Shown here: positions 8,531 to 16,502 of the stretch, in pieces
Position numbering within the stretch: the stretch's first letter is position 1
Layout of the letters: the number at the start of each line of letters is the position of its first letter
NCBI GenBank assembly: GCA_963772375.1
Contig: CAVYXG010000001.1
Span: 1,674,001 to 1,738,000 of the forward strand
DNA: 64,000 nucleotides
Direction: 5' to 3'
From: DATBHM01 sp963772375
GTDB lineage: Bacteria; Actinomycetota; UBA4738; JACQTL01
Notes under the pieces: model-generated
Told to the model about the DNA's origin: nothing
Seen by the model: the letters and a program-made list of their open reading frames with translations, nothing else
Databases searched by the model: none
Translations under genes and position numbers: made by a program

Positions 8531-9283
8531 TCAGGCGCTCCTCGCCAGGTCCCACACGATCTTGGCTGCGACGAGCCACAGGACCACACCGATCAGCCGT
8601 TTCAGCTGGAGGCTCGAGATCTTCGTGGTCATCATCCGCGAGCCGACCAGGGAGCCCCCGGGTGCTGCGGCGGCACTCACCCCCATGAGGATGCCGTCGA
8701 GGTGACCGACGGAGATACGCGCGAGGAATCCTGACAGCGAGGAGAACACCACCGCCAGGCTGGTGGTCCCCACGGCCACCTTGGCGTCGAGGCCGGCGCC
8801 GTTCAGCGCGGGGAGCACGATGTTCCCTCCCCCCACGCCGAGGAGCCCACCCAGGAAACCCGCCGCGCCCCCTACGCCTACGCCTACGGCCAACTCCGCG
8901 GGACGACCGCGCGGTCTCACGCTCGCGCTGCGCCGGTAGAACAGCATCATGGCTCCGGCGAAGACGAGGAACCCGGCGAACAGCCCAAGCAGGACGCTCG
9001 TGTCGATCCGCGGCCCGACACGTGCACCGAGGGGCGCGAGCAGCACCGCCGCGATGGTGATCGGGACACCGATCGTGAGGTTCACAAGGTGCGCGCGCCA
9101 GTACGTGGCGCTCGCGAACGAGAGGCTGACCACGTTCAGCAGCAGCGCCGTCGACGTGGCGACTTCCAGCGGGACGCCCAGCCAGTAGAAGATCGGGACG
9201 AACAGGAACGCGGCACCGAGGCCGGCCATGGCCATGATCCCGGAGAACACGAACACGATGGCCCCGATCGCCACGTACAGCAT
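8531..9283 (-). CDS. TSUP family permease, FmdE-linked
   Basis: A 250-residue membrane protein of the TSUP family, distinct from the one at 2019. The two half-repeats carry GLGAAFLFVPIFYW (first glycine motif slightly altered) and GVGGGNIVLPALNGAG. ATG at 9283 follows GGAGGCGG. It starts 17 bases after the stop of the FmdE-like gene, so the two form an operon read away from arsR. Given the candidate ArsR operator in front of that operon, an arsenic- or thio-compound-related substrate is possible, but this is inference. Confidence 0.85.
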   Translation of the reverse strand: MLYVAIGAIVFVFSGIMAMAGLGAAFLFVPIFYWLGVPLEVATSTALLLNVVSLSFASATYWRAHLVNLTIGVPITIAAVLLAPLGARVGPRIDTSVLLGLFAGFLVFAGAMMLFYRRSASVRPRGRPAELAVGVGVGGAAGFLGGLLGVGGGNIVLPALNGAGLDAKVAVGTTSLAVVFSSLSGFLARISVGHLDGILMGVSAAAAPGGSLVGSRMMTTKISSLQLKRLIGVVLWLVAAKIVWDLARSA

Positions 9284-9300
9284 GGGTCCGCCTCCGGGGC

Positions 9301-9903
9301 TCAGGCCGCGTATCCGGAGCAGTCCAGGCAGAGCTGCTCGCCGTTCACGATCCGCATGTACGGCTCTGCGGTCAGCTCGTCGCACTTCCCGCACACGGCG
9401 AAGCGGACGACCTCCTCGACGGGGCGCCAGCCGGCGGGGTCCACCGGTCCGGTGGTGAGAACCTCGCCCTCCGGTGCGCCCCAGATCAGGTTGACCAACT
9501 CCCACTGCTCCGGCTCGGGGATGTCGCCCGCCGGGACTCCAGCGGCCCGCTTGCGCATGAACGCCGAGTCGCGGATCTTCGCCTGCAGCGTGGGCCGGTA
9601 TGACACCCGCACCTTGCGGTCCGTCGCCGTGTCGATCAGCGTCACCGCCAGCTTGCCGCGGTGGGACTTCTCGATGTTGCCCTTCCCGAACGTGCACTGG
9701 GTGGCGTGCTGAACGCCGTCGGCGAAGCACATCGCTCCGTGGTGCTCCCCGATCTCCACGATCGCGTGCAGAGACTTGCCGCCACTCGGCTCGACGCCCA
9801 GGGCCCGAAGGGCAGCGAGGCCCGCCCGCACACCCACGGTGCTGGCCCAGCACCGGTGCCCGTGGAACGCGAACAAGCCTTCCAACGGTCCTCGATCTTC
9901 CAT
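9301..9903 (-). CDS. FmdE-like zinc protein
   Basis: A 200-residue protein with the FmdE (formylmethanofuran dehydrogenase subunit E) domain: FHGHRCWASTVGVRAGLAAL near the N-terminus, where C18 and the histidines form the family metal site, then a central beta-rich part, and a C-terminal zinc ribbon CGKCDEL...CLDC. The organism shows no methanofuran pathway here, so the name is only a family label; stand-alone FmdE proteins have unclear roles in metal or thiol chemistry. ATG at 9903 follows AAGGAGAGG. A candidate ArsR operator lies 38-52 bases upstream of the start. Confidence 0.8.
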   Translation of the reverse strand: MEDRGPLEGLFAFHGHRCWASTVGVRAGLAALRALGVEPSGGKSLHAIVEIGEHHGAMCFADGVQHATQCTFGKGNIEKSHRGKLAVTLIDTATDRKVRVSYRPTLQAKIRDSAFMRKRAAGVPAGDIPEPEQWELVNLIWGAPEGEVLTTGPVDPAGWRPVEEVVRFAVCGKCDELTAEPYMRIVNGEQLCLDCSGYAA

Positions 9904-9940
9904 CAGCCTCTCCTTCCGCCCCAGCGGCCCTTCCGACCTG

Positions 9941-9955
9941 TCAACGTTTCTTGAA
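9941..9955. promoter_or_regulatory. Candidate ArsR operator, fmdE side
   Basis: TCAACGTTTCTTGAA: an imperfect palindrome with half-sites TCAA/TTGA, like many ArsR/SmtB operators. It matches the site at 10185-10199 in 13 of 15 positions. It lies about 40 bases before the FmdE-like start codon, a normal place for a repressor site. Confidence 0.6.
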
Positions 9956-10125
9956 GGGACGAACTGAACGATGCGTCCGCGCGCTCGCATGCGGTGAGGC
10001 CGAACGGCCTGCGGCCTCCGGGCCGTGGAGCGGGAAGAGGGGCGCCGAAGGCCCTGAGCCGGCCGAGTGTGGGACGGGCTCATGTCCGGTGGGGGATGCC
10101 CGACAAGGACCGGCCCGCGCATGCC

Positions 10126-10146
10126 GGGACTTCAGGCCCCTCCCGG
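10126..10146. promoter_or_regulatory. Second copy of the 21-bp motif, upstream of arsR
   Basis: GGGAC, then one variable base, then TCAGGCCCCTCCCGG. It is identical to 8295-8315 except for that base (T here, A there). The centre is about 40 bases before the arsR start, the usual distance for an activator. The core GGGAC-N4-GGCCC resembles the DosR/DevR hypoxia box. Which factor binds is unknown. Confidence 0.5.
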
Positions 10147-10175
10147 ACCCGATCAGTCCGGTTCAAGCTCGGGCC

Positions 10176-10487
10176 ATGAACGATTCAACGATCCTTGAAC
10201 GGTCACCGACCCAACTGGCCAGAGGGTTCAACGCACTCGGAGACCCCGCCCGCCAGGCGATCCTCGCGAAGCTTCGAACCGGGTCTCGCTGCCTGTGCGA
10301 ACTCGAGACCGAACTCGGACTCGCCTCGAACCTGCTCTCGTACCACATGCGTCTGCTGCGGGAAGCGGGCCTCGTCAGCAGAACCCGTCGGGGACGCCGC
10401 GTGCACTACCGGTTGGAGCCAGGCGGCCTCGACCGCCTGAGACGAGACCTCGAGTGGCTCGCACGAGGGGAGGGGACCTCGCGCTGA
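10176..10487 (+). CDS. arsR: ArsR-family metalloregulator
   Basis: A 103-residue winged-helix repressor of the ArsR/SmtB family. C39 and C41 in SRCLCELETELG correspond to the ELCVCDL metal-binding motif of arsenite-sensing ArsR; the recognition helix follows as ASNLLSYHMRLLREAGLV, and the wing is RRGRRVHYRLE. ATG at 10176 has no ribosome site, so the message may be leaderless; a candidate operator overlaps codons 4-8. The downstream ACR3 transporter overlaps its 3' end. As(III) release of repression is the expected mechanism. Confidence 0.9.
   Translation: MNDSTILERSPTQLARGFNALGDPARQAILAKLRTGSRCLCELETELGLASNLLSYHMRLLREAGLVSRTRRGRRVHYRLEPGGLDRLRRDLEWLARGEGTSR
10185..10199. promoter_or_regulatory. 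Candidate ArsR operator inside the arsR 5' end
   Basis: TCAACGATCCTTGAA, nearly the same as 9941-9955. It covers codons 4-8 of arsR. If transcription begins at or near the ATG, binding here would block the start of the arsR-acr3 transcript, giving autoregulation. Confidence 0.55.
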
Positions 10488-11686
10488 GTCCTTCTCGTTC
10501 CACCAGTGGTGACGACCGGAGCGTCGTCGCCCGCCTGTCGGCCCTCGACCGGTTCCTCCCGGTGTGGATCGCGCTGGCCATGGCCGGAGGCCTCGTGCTC
10601 GGAACGCTCATCCCCGGCCTGAACGACGGCCTCGACCACCTTCGCGTCGGCACGGTCTCGCTGCCGATCGCCGTCGGGCTGCTCGCGATGATGTACCCGG
10701 TGCTGGCCAAGGTCCGCTACGAGGACCTCGGGCATATGAGCGACGACGGGGTCAGCAACCGGGCCTTCTTCGGGGTGTCGCTGTTCCTGTCGTGGGTCGT
10801 GGGGCCGCTGCTCATGTTCGCGTTGGCCTGGCTGCTCCTGCCCCACGAGCCCGCGTACCGGACCGGCGTCATCATCGTCGGGCTCGCCCGGTGCATCGCC
10901 ATGGTGCTCGTATGGAACGACATCGCGCTCGGCGACCGGGATCGGGCCGCGATCCTGGTGGTCTTCAACGCGATCTTCCAGGTCGTGGCGTACTCGCTCC
11001 TCGGCTACTTCTACCTGACGCTGCTGCCCTCCTGGCTGGGGTTCGACACCCAGGGGTTCGAGGTGGGGATCTGGGAGGTCGGGCGCACGGTGCTGGTCTT
11101 CCTGGGGATCCCGCTGACGGCCGGGTACCTGACACGGCGGGTCCTGATCGCCCGGCGGGGGCGGGAGTGGTACGAGGGCCGGTTCATCCCGAGGATCAGC
11201 CCGATCACGCTCTACGGGCTGCTGTACACGATCGTGCTGCTGTTCGCCATCCAGGGCGACGAGATCACCTCGAATCCACTGGACGTCGCCCGGATCGCGC
11301 TGCCGCTGCTCGCGTACTTCGCGGTCATGTGGATCGGGGGCTTCGGCGCCGGACGGCTCATGCACCTTCCGTACCCACAGACGGCGGCCATGGCGTTCAC
11401 CGTGGCCAGCAACGACTTCGAGCTGGCGATCGCCGTGGCCGTCGGCGTGTTCGGCGCGGTGTCCGGGCAGGCCCTCGCGGGGGTGGTCGGCCCGCTCATC
11501 GAGGTGCCCGTCCTGATCGGCCTTGTCTACGTCGCCCTCTGGCTGCGTCGGCGGCTCCGGTGGCCGCCCACCGCCCTGGACCTGCGGGATCGAGTTCGCG
11601 CGGGTGAAGGCCACGGGCTGCTCAGCGAGACATCCGACAGGGCGCCGGCACGAGCGGCCGCGCCGTCGTTCACGAAGGGAGCGTGA
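10454..11686 (+). CDS. acr3: ACR3-family arsenite efflux permease
   Basis: A permease of about 410 residues with ten predicted membrane spans. The family cysteine is C147 in VGLARCIAMVLVWNDIA, the Acr3 signature; the conserved glutamate lies in VGPLIEVPVLIG. Acr3 exports As(OH)3 as arsenite using the proton gradient. GTG at 10454 overlaps arsR by 34 bases and gives a 30-residue polar N-terminus; a later start is possible. DUF2180 follows after one base. It is the structural gene of the arsenic operon and looks intact. Confidence 0.92.
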   Translation: MARTRGGDLALSPSRSTSGDDRSVVARLSALDRFLPVWIALAMAGGLVLGTLIPGLNDGLDHLRVGTVSLPIAVGLLAMMYPVLAKVRYEDLGHMSDDGVSNRAFFGVSLFLSWVVGPLLMFALAWLLLPHEPAYRTGVIIVGLARCIAMVLVWNDIALGDRDRAAILVVFNAIFQVVAYSLLGYFYLTLLPSWLGFDTQGFEVGIWEVGRTVLVFLGIPLTAGYLTRRVLIARRGREWYEGRFIPRISPITLYGLLYTIVLLFAIQGDEITSNPLDVARIALPLLAYFAVMWIGGFGAGRLMHLPYPQTAAMAFTVASNDFELAIAVAVGVFGAVSGQALAGVVGPLIEVPVLIGLVYVALWLRRRLRWPPTALDLRDRVRAGEGHGLLSETSDRAPARAAAPSFTKGA

Positions 11687-11687
11687 G

Positions 11688-11978
11688 ATGGAGTGCCTCG
11701 ACTGCATCCTGAGCGAGGGCCGGCCGACTCCGGCCGTCGGTATCTGCGTCGACTGCGGCGCGGGGATCTGTTCGCACCACGCAGTCATCGTCGAGCACCA
11801 CCTCACGAGGCCCGCCGCCATCATGCGGGAGATCCCCGTCGAACCGGGCGCGCGCCTCGTCCGGTGTGAGCAGTGCCACGCGGCGCATCAAGCGATCCTC
11901 CGGAGAGGCGAAGGTACTCAGAGAGTGCCCGGTCCGCATGAGCGTCGTCACCCTCACCCCCTTGCCGCGGGCGCCTGA
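11688..11978 (+). CDS. DUF2180 small zinc-binding protein
   Basis: A 96-residue protein beginning MECLDC, with C3/C6, C20/C23, C28 and H30/H31 in GICVDCGAGICSHH, and a second pair RCEQCH near residue 61. This cysteine layout is that of DUF2180 proteins, thought to bind zinc. ATG at 11688 begins one base after the acr3 stop and follows GAAGGGAG, so it is the third gene of the arsenic operon. Its role there is unknown; a metal or arsenite chaperone is a guess. Confidence 0.8.
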   Translation: MECLDCILSEGRPTPAVGICVDCGAGICSHHAVIVEHHLTRPAAIMREIPVEPGARLVRCEQCHAAHQAILRRGEGTQRVPGPHERRHPHPLAAGA

Positions 11979-12042
11979 TGCAAGTCAGCGTGGGGGTACT
12001 GGTTCGAAACTCCGCCGGCCAGAACGCCCACCGAGCCCCCCA

Positions 12043-12216
12043 GACAAGGCGCTCAACCAAGTCCCCGACCCTGCGCTCGGTGTCGTCGCGGATCCCCCGG
12101 ACGTCTGCGATGGGCCGTCGGGACGGGTTCTCGACGTCCCAGTCGACGTAGCGAACGCCCGGGAAGACCGAACAGGCTTCGCGCCCCCCACTGTGACTAC
12201 CAACCACCATCGACAT
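12043..12216 (-). pseudogene. arsC: C-terminal remnant of arsenate reductase (LMW-PTP-type ArsC)
   Basis: The minus strand reads VFPGVRYVDWDVENP, then IRDDTERRVGDLVERL, which is the C-terminal third of the thioredoxin-type arsenate reductase (usual form CPVFPGKRYEDW...IRDEI). Nothing upstream of 12216 encodes the catalytic N-terminus (CxxxxxR loop); the ppx gene begins there instead. The frame runs on without a stop to 11821, antisense to DUF2180, past the end of the homology. It is therefore a 5'-truncated relic, fitting its place beside arsR-acr3. A non-functional fragment is most likely. Confidence 0.75.
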
Positions 12217-12253
12217 CCCCCGAACCTGGCGGCAGGCTACGCTCCCGCGAGCC

Positions 12254-13747
12254 ATGCCCGACCATCCCGTCGCCGTCATCGACATCGGATCGAACTCCGG
12301 CCGGGTCGTCGTCGTCCGCGTGTCGGACGAGGGCCATCTCCAGATCGTGGCCGACGAGCGCGCCCCCCTCCGGCTGGCCCGCGACCTGTCGACGCTCGGC
12401 CGCCTGGGTGACGAGGCGATCGACCGAACGGTGCTCGCGTTGCGGGACTTCCTCGCGGTGGCCCGCGGCGCCGGGGCGGTCGACACGGTCGCGGTGGCCA
12501 CGGCCGCGGTCAGGGAGGCCGAGGACTGCGACGCGTTCGTGGACGCGATCCACGACCGGACCGGGCTCGACGTCGATGTCATCGACGGCGAGCGGGAGGC
12601 CGCATACGCGTTCCTCGGCGCGGTGCACGGGCTGCCGGTCGAGGACGGGCTGCTGTTCGACATCGGCGGCGGCAGCCTCGAGGTGACGCGGTTCGCGGAC
12701 CGGGAGCTCACCCGCGCGTGGACGCTCCCCCTCGGGGCGCTCCGCGTGTCGGACGACTTCCTGCCGAGCGACCCCCCGACGGAGGCCGAACGCGATGCCC
12801 TCTCCCGGCACGTGCGCAGGGTGCTGAAGGACGCCGGGATCGGCAAGACCGCCGGTGGCGGGCAGGTCGTCGGCACCGGCGGCACCGTGCGGAACCTGGC
12901 CCGCATGGACGCGCGGCGGCACCGTTCGTTCATCCCGCATCTCCACGGCTACCGGCTGCCGGCCGAGCGGCTGCGGGAGGTGGCCGAGCAGCTGGCGGCC
13001 AGGAAGGTGGAGCGGCGGCGTTCGCTCTCCGGGCTGAACGAGGACCGGGCCGACTCGATCGTCGGCGGCGCCACGACCGTGCTCTCGATCATGGACCTCA
13101 CCGCCGCGCAGGACCTGCTGGTCTCGGGTCAGGGACTGCGAGAGGGCGTGGCCCTGACGGTCCTGGGGATGACCACGTCGAGCCCGCTCGCCGTCCGCCG
13201 GGCATCGGTCTCGGCCCTGTGCGGGCGGTTCGGGACGTGGGACGCGGAACGGGCCCGCCGCCGTACGCTCGTGGTCGAGCGGCTGGCGGCGGACCTCGAC
13301 CCGGAGGCCGACCCCGAACAGGTCGAGATGCTCGCGCACGCGGCGACCGTCCTCGACGTCGGTCGTTCGGTCGACTACTACGACCGCTACGGACAGGCCG
13401 CCCGCACGGTGCTGTCGGCCGACCTGATCGGGTTCTCCCATCGCCACCTGGCGATGCTGGCCGGAACGTGCCTGCAGGCGGCCGGGGAACGCCCGGCGGA
13501 CACGTTCCACGCGGAGCTCGGGAAGCGCGACCAGGCCTGGACCGCCAAGGCCGGCGCCATCTTGGCCGTGGCCGACGAGGTCGAGAGCCGAACCCCGGCC
13601 GGTGAGCAGATCGCCATCTCGTGCCGGGTCCGGCCGCGCGGCGTGGTGCTCTCCGCCCCCGTCCTGTCGGCGTGGCGGCCGCGGGCGGTCGGCGAGCGGT
13701 TCCAGCGGGCGTTCCGCCGGCGGCTCGTCATCGAGGAACAGGCCTGA
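12254..13747 (+). CDS. ppx: Ppx/GppA family exopolyphosphatase
   Basis: A 497-residue enzyme of the Ppx/GppA family. The actin-like ATPase fold is shown by phosphate-1 motif DIGSNSGRVVVV (10-21), the connecting glutamate in DGEREAAYAF, phosphate-2 motif FDIGGGSLEV and GTGGTVRNLARM. The C-terminal half is HD-like (HAATVLDVGRSVDYYDRYGQ). It removes terminal phosphates from polyphosphate, or from pppGpp. Neighbours SixA and CYTH-CHAD support a polyphosphate role. ATG at 12254 leaves almost no room for a promoter outside the arsC relic. Confidence 0.9.
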   Translation: MPDHPVAVIDIGSNSGRVVVVRVSDEGHLQIVADERAPLRLARDLSTLGRLGDEAIDRTVLALRDFLAVARGAGAVDTVAVATAAVREAEDCDAFVDAIHDRTGLDVDVIDGEREAAYAFLGAVHGLPVEDGLLFDIGGGSLEVTRFADRELTRAWTLPLGALRVSDDFLPSDPPTEAERDALSRHVRRVLKDAGIGKTAGGGQVVGTGGTVRNLARMDARRHRSFIPHLHGYRLPAERLREVAEQLAARKVERRRSLSGLNEDRADSIVGGATTVLSIMDLTAAQDLLVSGQGLREGVALTVLGMTTSSPLAVRRASVSALCGRFGTWDAERARRRTLVVERLAADLDPEADPEQVEMLAHAATVLDVGRSVDYYDRYGQAARTVLSADLIGFSHRHLAMLAGTCLQAAGERPADTFHAELGKRDQAWTAKAGAILAVADEVESRTPAGEQIAISCRVRPRGVVLSAPVLSAWRPRAVGERFQRAFRRRLVIEEQA

Positions 13748-13764
13748 CCCGTCGGGTGGGCCGC

Positions 13765-14274
13765 TCAGAGCCCGCGCAGGATCCGGGGCGTGGCCAGCCA
13801 CCGCAGCCAGGCGGTCCCCGGCCCCGGCTCGCCGTCGACGCCGAGACACGCGACGCCGCCCTTCTTCATCTCGATGTCGACCCCGCGGTGACCTGCCCCC
13901 GAGAGGAGGTACGAGGCGATCTCGGAGAGGCCCGGCTCGTGGCCGACGAGGGCCACCCGCGCGGCTTCGGCGTGGGGCGCGAGCGACAGCACCGCCTGCG
14001 AGGCCGGACGGTCGGGCTCGAGCTGCGACCAGGCCTCGGGGGCCGGCCACCCGATCTCCTCGTGCAGGATCTCGGCCGTCCGCCACGCGCGGGCCAGCGG
14101 GCTCGAGAACATCGCGTCGGCCTCCGCCGCGACCTGGCCGAGGCCGCGCGCCGCGCGGCGCATGCGGTCCTCGCCCTGCTTCGTGAGGGGCCGGTCCCGG
14201 TCGTCGGGCCACCGTGACGAATCGCGTTCGGCCGCGATCGCGTGCCGGACCAGCAGGACCTCCACCGCGGTCAC
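13765..14274 (-). CDS. sixA: SixA-type phosphohistidine phosphatase
   Basis: A 169-residue histidine phosphatase. The catalytic motif is LVRHAIA (RH at 10-11); the second histidine is in VALVGHEPGLSEIA, and FSSPLARAWRTAE is the conserved phosphate pocket. SixA proteins remove phosphate from histidine residues of signalling proteins. GTG at 14274 overlaps the stop of the CYTH-CHAD gene as GTGA. This coupling to a polyphosphate-binding protein is seen in other bacteria and hints at a common pathway. Confidence 0.9.
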   Translation of the reverse strand: MTAVEVLLVRHAIAAERDSSRWPDDRDRPLTKQGEDRMRRAARGLGQVAAEADAMFSSPLARAWRTAEILHEEIGWPAPEAWSQLEPDRPASQAVLSLAPHAEAARVALVGHEPGLSEIASYLLSGAGHRGVDIEMKKGGVACLGVDGEPGPGTAWLRWLATPRILRGL

Positions 14275-15968
14275 TCCCGCGCTGCGGCGAGGCCGGGGGC
14301 CGGCGACACGCCGCCGGGAGCGGTCCCCGCGGCCCGCGTCCGAACGGCGCGCCGGGGAGCGGGCGCCGGCCGGAGCGAGGGTGAACGGGGCGGCGCGTCG
14401 GCCACCTCGCGTTCGCGCCGCTCGTCGAGGACGTGGCGGAGGCGCTTCCAGGCCTTGCCGCGGATGCCGGCGTACACCCCGGGGAACGCCTCGCGAAGCT
14501 CCACCGCCCGCCGCTCGTACCGCTCGTCGATGCGCCCCAGCAGGAACACCGCCCGCGGCGGGAGCCCCTCCTCGGCCATCTCCCGGAGCCTGGCCATCGC
14601 CACCTGCGCGTCCTGGTGCTCGCCGAGGCAGTCCTGGACCTCGACTAGAGCGGCGACCAGGCGCTCGGACTGCTTGGGGGCGAGCGGCGTCAGGAACTCA
14701 ACCGCGTACCGGAGCCGCTTGCACCGGATCCGCAGCGCGTGGAAGTCCTCCGGCGGCGACGACGGCCGGGTGGCGTCCCCCCGCTTCCGGACCGGACGGT
14801 ACCGCCGGCGGACGAGGTCGGGTGCGGCGACCGTCGCCGGCATCCGCGAGGCCGGCGACCGTCGGAGCGGACCTCGCTTCAGCAGCTCGGTCATGCCGGT
14901 GACGGTTCGCTCGTACCGGCGGGAGTCCAGGGCCACCAGCATCCGGGCCCGGGCCTCCGCGTGGCGATGTTCGAGTCGTTCGACCAGCGGCCGCAAGGCT
15001 GCGACGTCGTCGTCGGACATGTCGCGTTCCCATTCGCCGAGCTGTTCCAGCTGGACGTCGAGGTCGCGCACCTCGCCGAGGACGCCGGCCACCCACTTCA
15101 GCTCGTCGCGGAGGCGCCGGCTCCGCACGGGCAGCGCCTCGCGGAACAGCGACATGGCCGCGCGCAGCCGCCGGGTCGCGACGCGCATGTCGTGGACGCC
15201 CTCGGGGTCCTCGCCGAGCCGTGCCGCGGGCTCGCGTTCGAGGAACGTGGCGAAGTGCCGCCGGAGCACGCCGAACGCGAGCTCCCCCACGGTCATCTGC
15301 TCGTCCACGGCGGTCGAGCCGAGGTCGTCTCGGGCCGGCGGGACCAGCCCGGCGGCCAGCAGCCCGGCCTGGAACTTGGACGCCGTGGCCGGCCGCAGGC
15401 CGGCCGACGACCGCAGCTCGTCCACCAGCGGAGAGACGGCGTCGACCGCCGCGGGCTCGACCTCGATCTCCACGCGCTGGAGGCGGGCCGGCCGGCCCCG
15501 GGTCACCGGGATCGTCGTGTCGTCGAGCGAGAGCTCGCCCACCCTGGTGCCGTCCACGGTGACGGCGAAGGTCTCCCGGCGGTTCCGGATCTCGAACAGC
15601 TGCCGCAGCCGTCGCCGGCCCGCCAGCGCCCGGACGGAACGCCCGACCTCGCCGGGAAGCGCCCGGACGGCCTCGAGGTCCGGCGCCGACAGCCGCTCGG
15701 TCAGCTCCCGGCGGTCCCGAAGCCCGTCGGCCAGCGTCCCCCTGGACTTCATCGTCGCCTCGGAACGCCGGCCGGCGGTGCGGATGCGGAGCGTCGCGCC
15801 GGCCCGGTGCAGCCGCCAGTCCTGTGTGTCGAGGTACTGGTCACGGATGGACACGGCGCCGGTTCGGTTGATCGCGACGCTGCCCCGGGGACGCTCGGCA
15901 AGGAACCGTGCGACGGGGCGCAGGTCGACGGCGTCGAGCTGCCATTCCACCTCCCGGTCCCGCGCCAT
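14271..15968 (-). CDS. CYTH-CHAD domain protein
   Basis: A 565-residue protein. Residues 1 to about 200 are a CYTH (triphosphate tunnel) domain starting EVEWQLDAVD, with the tunnel residues SIRDQYLDTQDWRL, LRIRTAG, TMKSRG and VEIEVE. A CHAD domain of about 260 residues follows, rich in Arg/His: GVHDMRVATRRLRAAM and FHALRIRCKRLRYAVEFL. CHAD binds polyphosphate; CYTH may hydrolyse or sense triphosphates. The last 50 residues are a basic Pro/Arg tail. ATG at 15968. The first motif EVEWQL replaces the usual ExExK lysine, so catalysis is doubtful. Confidence 0.92.
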   Translation of the reverse strand: MARDREVEWQLDAVDLRPVARFLAERPRGSVAINRTGAVSIRDQYLDTQDWRLHRAGATLRIRTAGRRSEATMKSRGTLADGLRDRRELTERLSAPDLEAVRALPGEVGRSVRALAGRRRLRQLFEIRNRRETFAVTVDGTRVGELSLDDTTIPVTRGRPARLQRVEIEVEPAAVDAVSPLVDELRSSAGLRPATASKFQAGLLAAGLVPPARDDLGSTAVDEQMTVGELAFGVLRRHFATFLEREPAARLGEDPEGVHDMRVATRRLRAAMSLFREALPVRSRRLRDELKWVAGVLGEVRDLDVQLEQLGEWERDMSDDDVAALRPLVERLEHRHAEARARMLVALDSRRYERTVTGMTELLKRGPLRRSPASRMPATVAAPDLVRRRYRPVRKRGDATRPSSPPEDFHALRIRCKRLRYAVEFLTPLAPKQSERLVAALVEVQDCLGEHQDAQVAMARLREMAEEGLPPRAVFLLGRIDERYERRAVELREAFPGVYAGIRGKAWKRLRHVLDERREREVADAPPRSPSLRPAPAPRRAVRTRAAGTAPGGVSPAPGLAAARE

Positions 15969-16009
15969 GTCCGCCACGATAGCAGCGCCTCCGGCGGGGC
16001 CGGAGCGGG

Positions 16010-16324
16010 CTAGACGCGGACCGGATCGAGCTCCATCTCGGCCTGCTCGGGCACCGGCGGGGTGCCGGGCGGAGCGAGGATCACCTCGCTCAGGAACTGC
16101 CCACGGAGCCGCTCCAGGAGCGACCGGGCCCGGCGGCAGGCCTCGGCGACCCCCGCCGTCGATCCGGCCCTGGCGAGCGCCGCTGCCACCTCGAGCTCGG
16201 CCACGACGTCCACGAAGCGGAGCGGCTGGGTCGGGGCCGTCGGCTCGGCGAGGCAGACCTGGCACGTCCCGCCCACGACGCTGCCGGCGGACCGGCAGTC
16301 GGGGCAGTCGCGACGGACGTCCAT
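16010..16324 (-). CDS. Small zinc-ribbon protein of unknown function
   Basis: A 104-residue protein with an N-terminal zinc ribbon: CPDC at 7-10 and CQVC at 22-25, then an amphipathic helical stretch (VVAELEVAAALARAGSTAG, then RARSLLERLRGQFLSEV) like a scaffold or TPR-like helix pair. No named family is recognised. ATG at 16324 (MDVRRDC). It lies 41 bases upstream of the CYTH-CHAD start in the same direction, so they may be co-transcribed. Function is not known; codon use is normal for the window. Confidence 0.6.
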   Translation of the reverse strand: MDVRRDCPDCRSAGSVVGGTCQVCLAEPTAPTQPLRFVDVVAELEVAAALARAGSTAGVAEACRRARSLLERLRGQFLSEVILAPPGTPPVPEQAEMELDPVRV

Positions 16325-16502
16325 CTCGATCGGACGGTAGCCCCGGGACGTGGCGGGACCACCACACCGGTGCGAACGGAAAACGAACGTTGGGGCGCAG
16401 GCCCTCCCGCCCTTCGGCACGGAAACTCCACGCATCCATACCGGCCACCGGGCTCCCCGCCCGATATGGTCCACGAGCCGGCGACCGGGCGGAGGAGGCC
16501 GC

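Noticed and set aside
8531..9853. One fused FmdE-TSUP protein
   Set aside because: The FmdE gene ends with its own stop at 9301, in a different frame, and the permease has ATG 9283 with a ribosome site.
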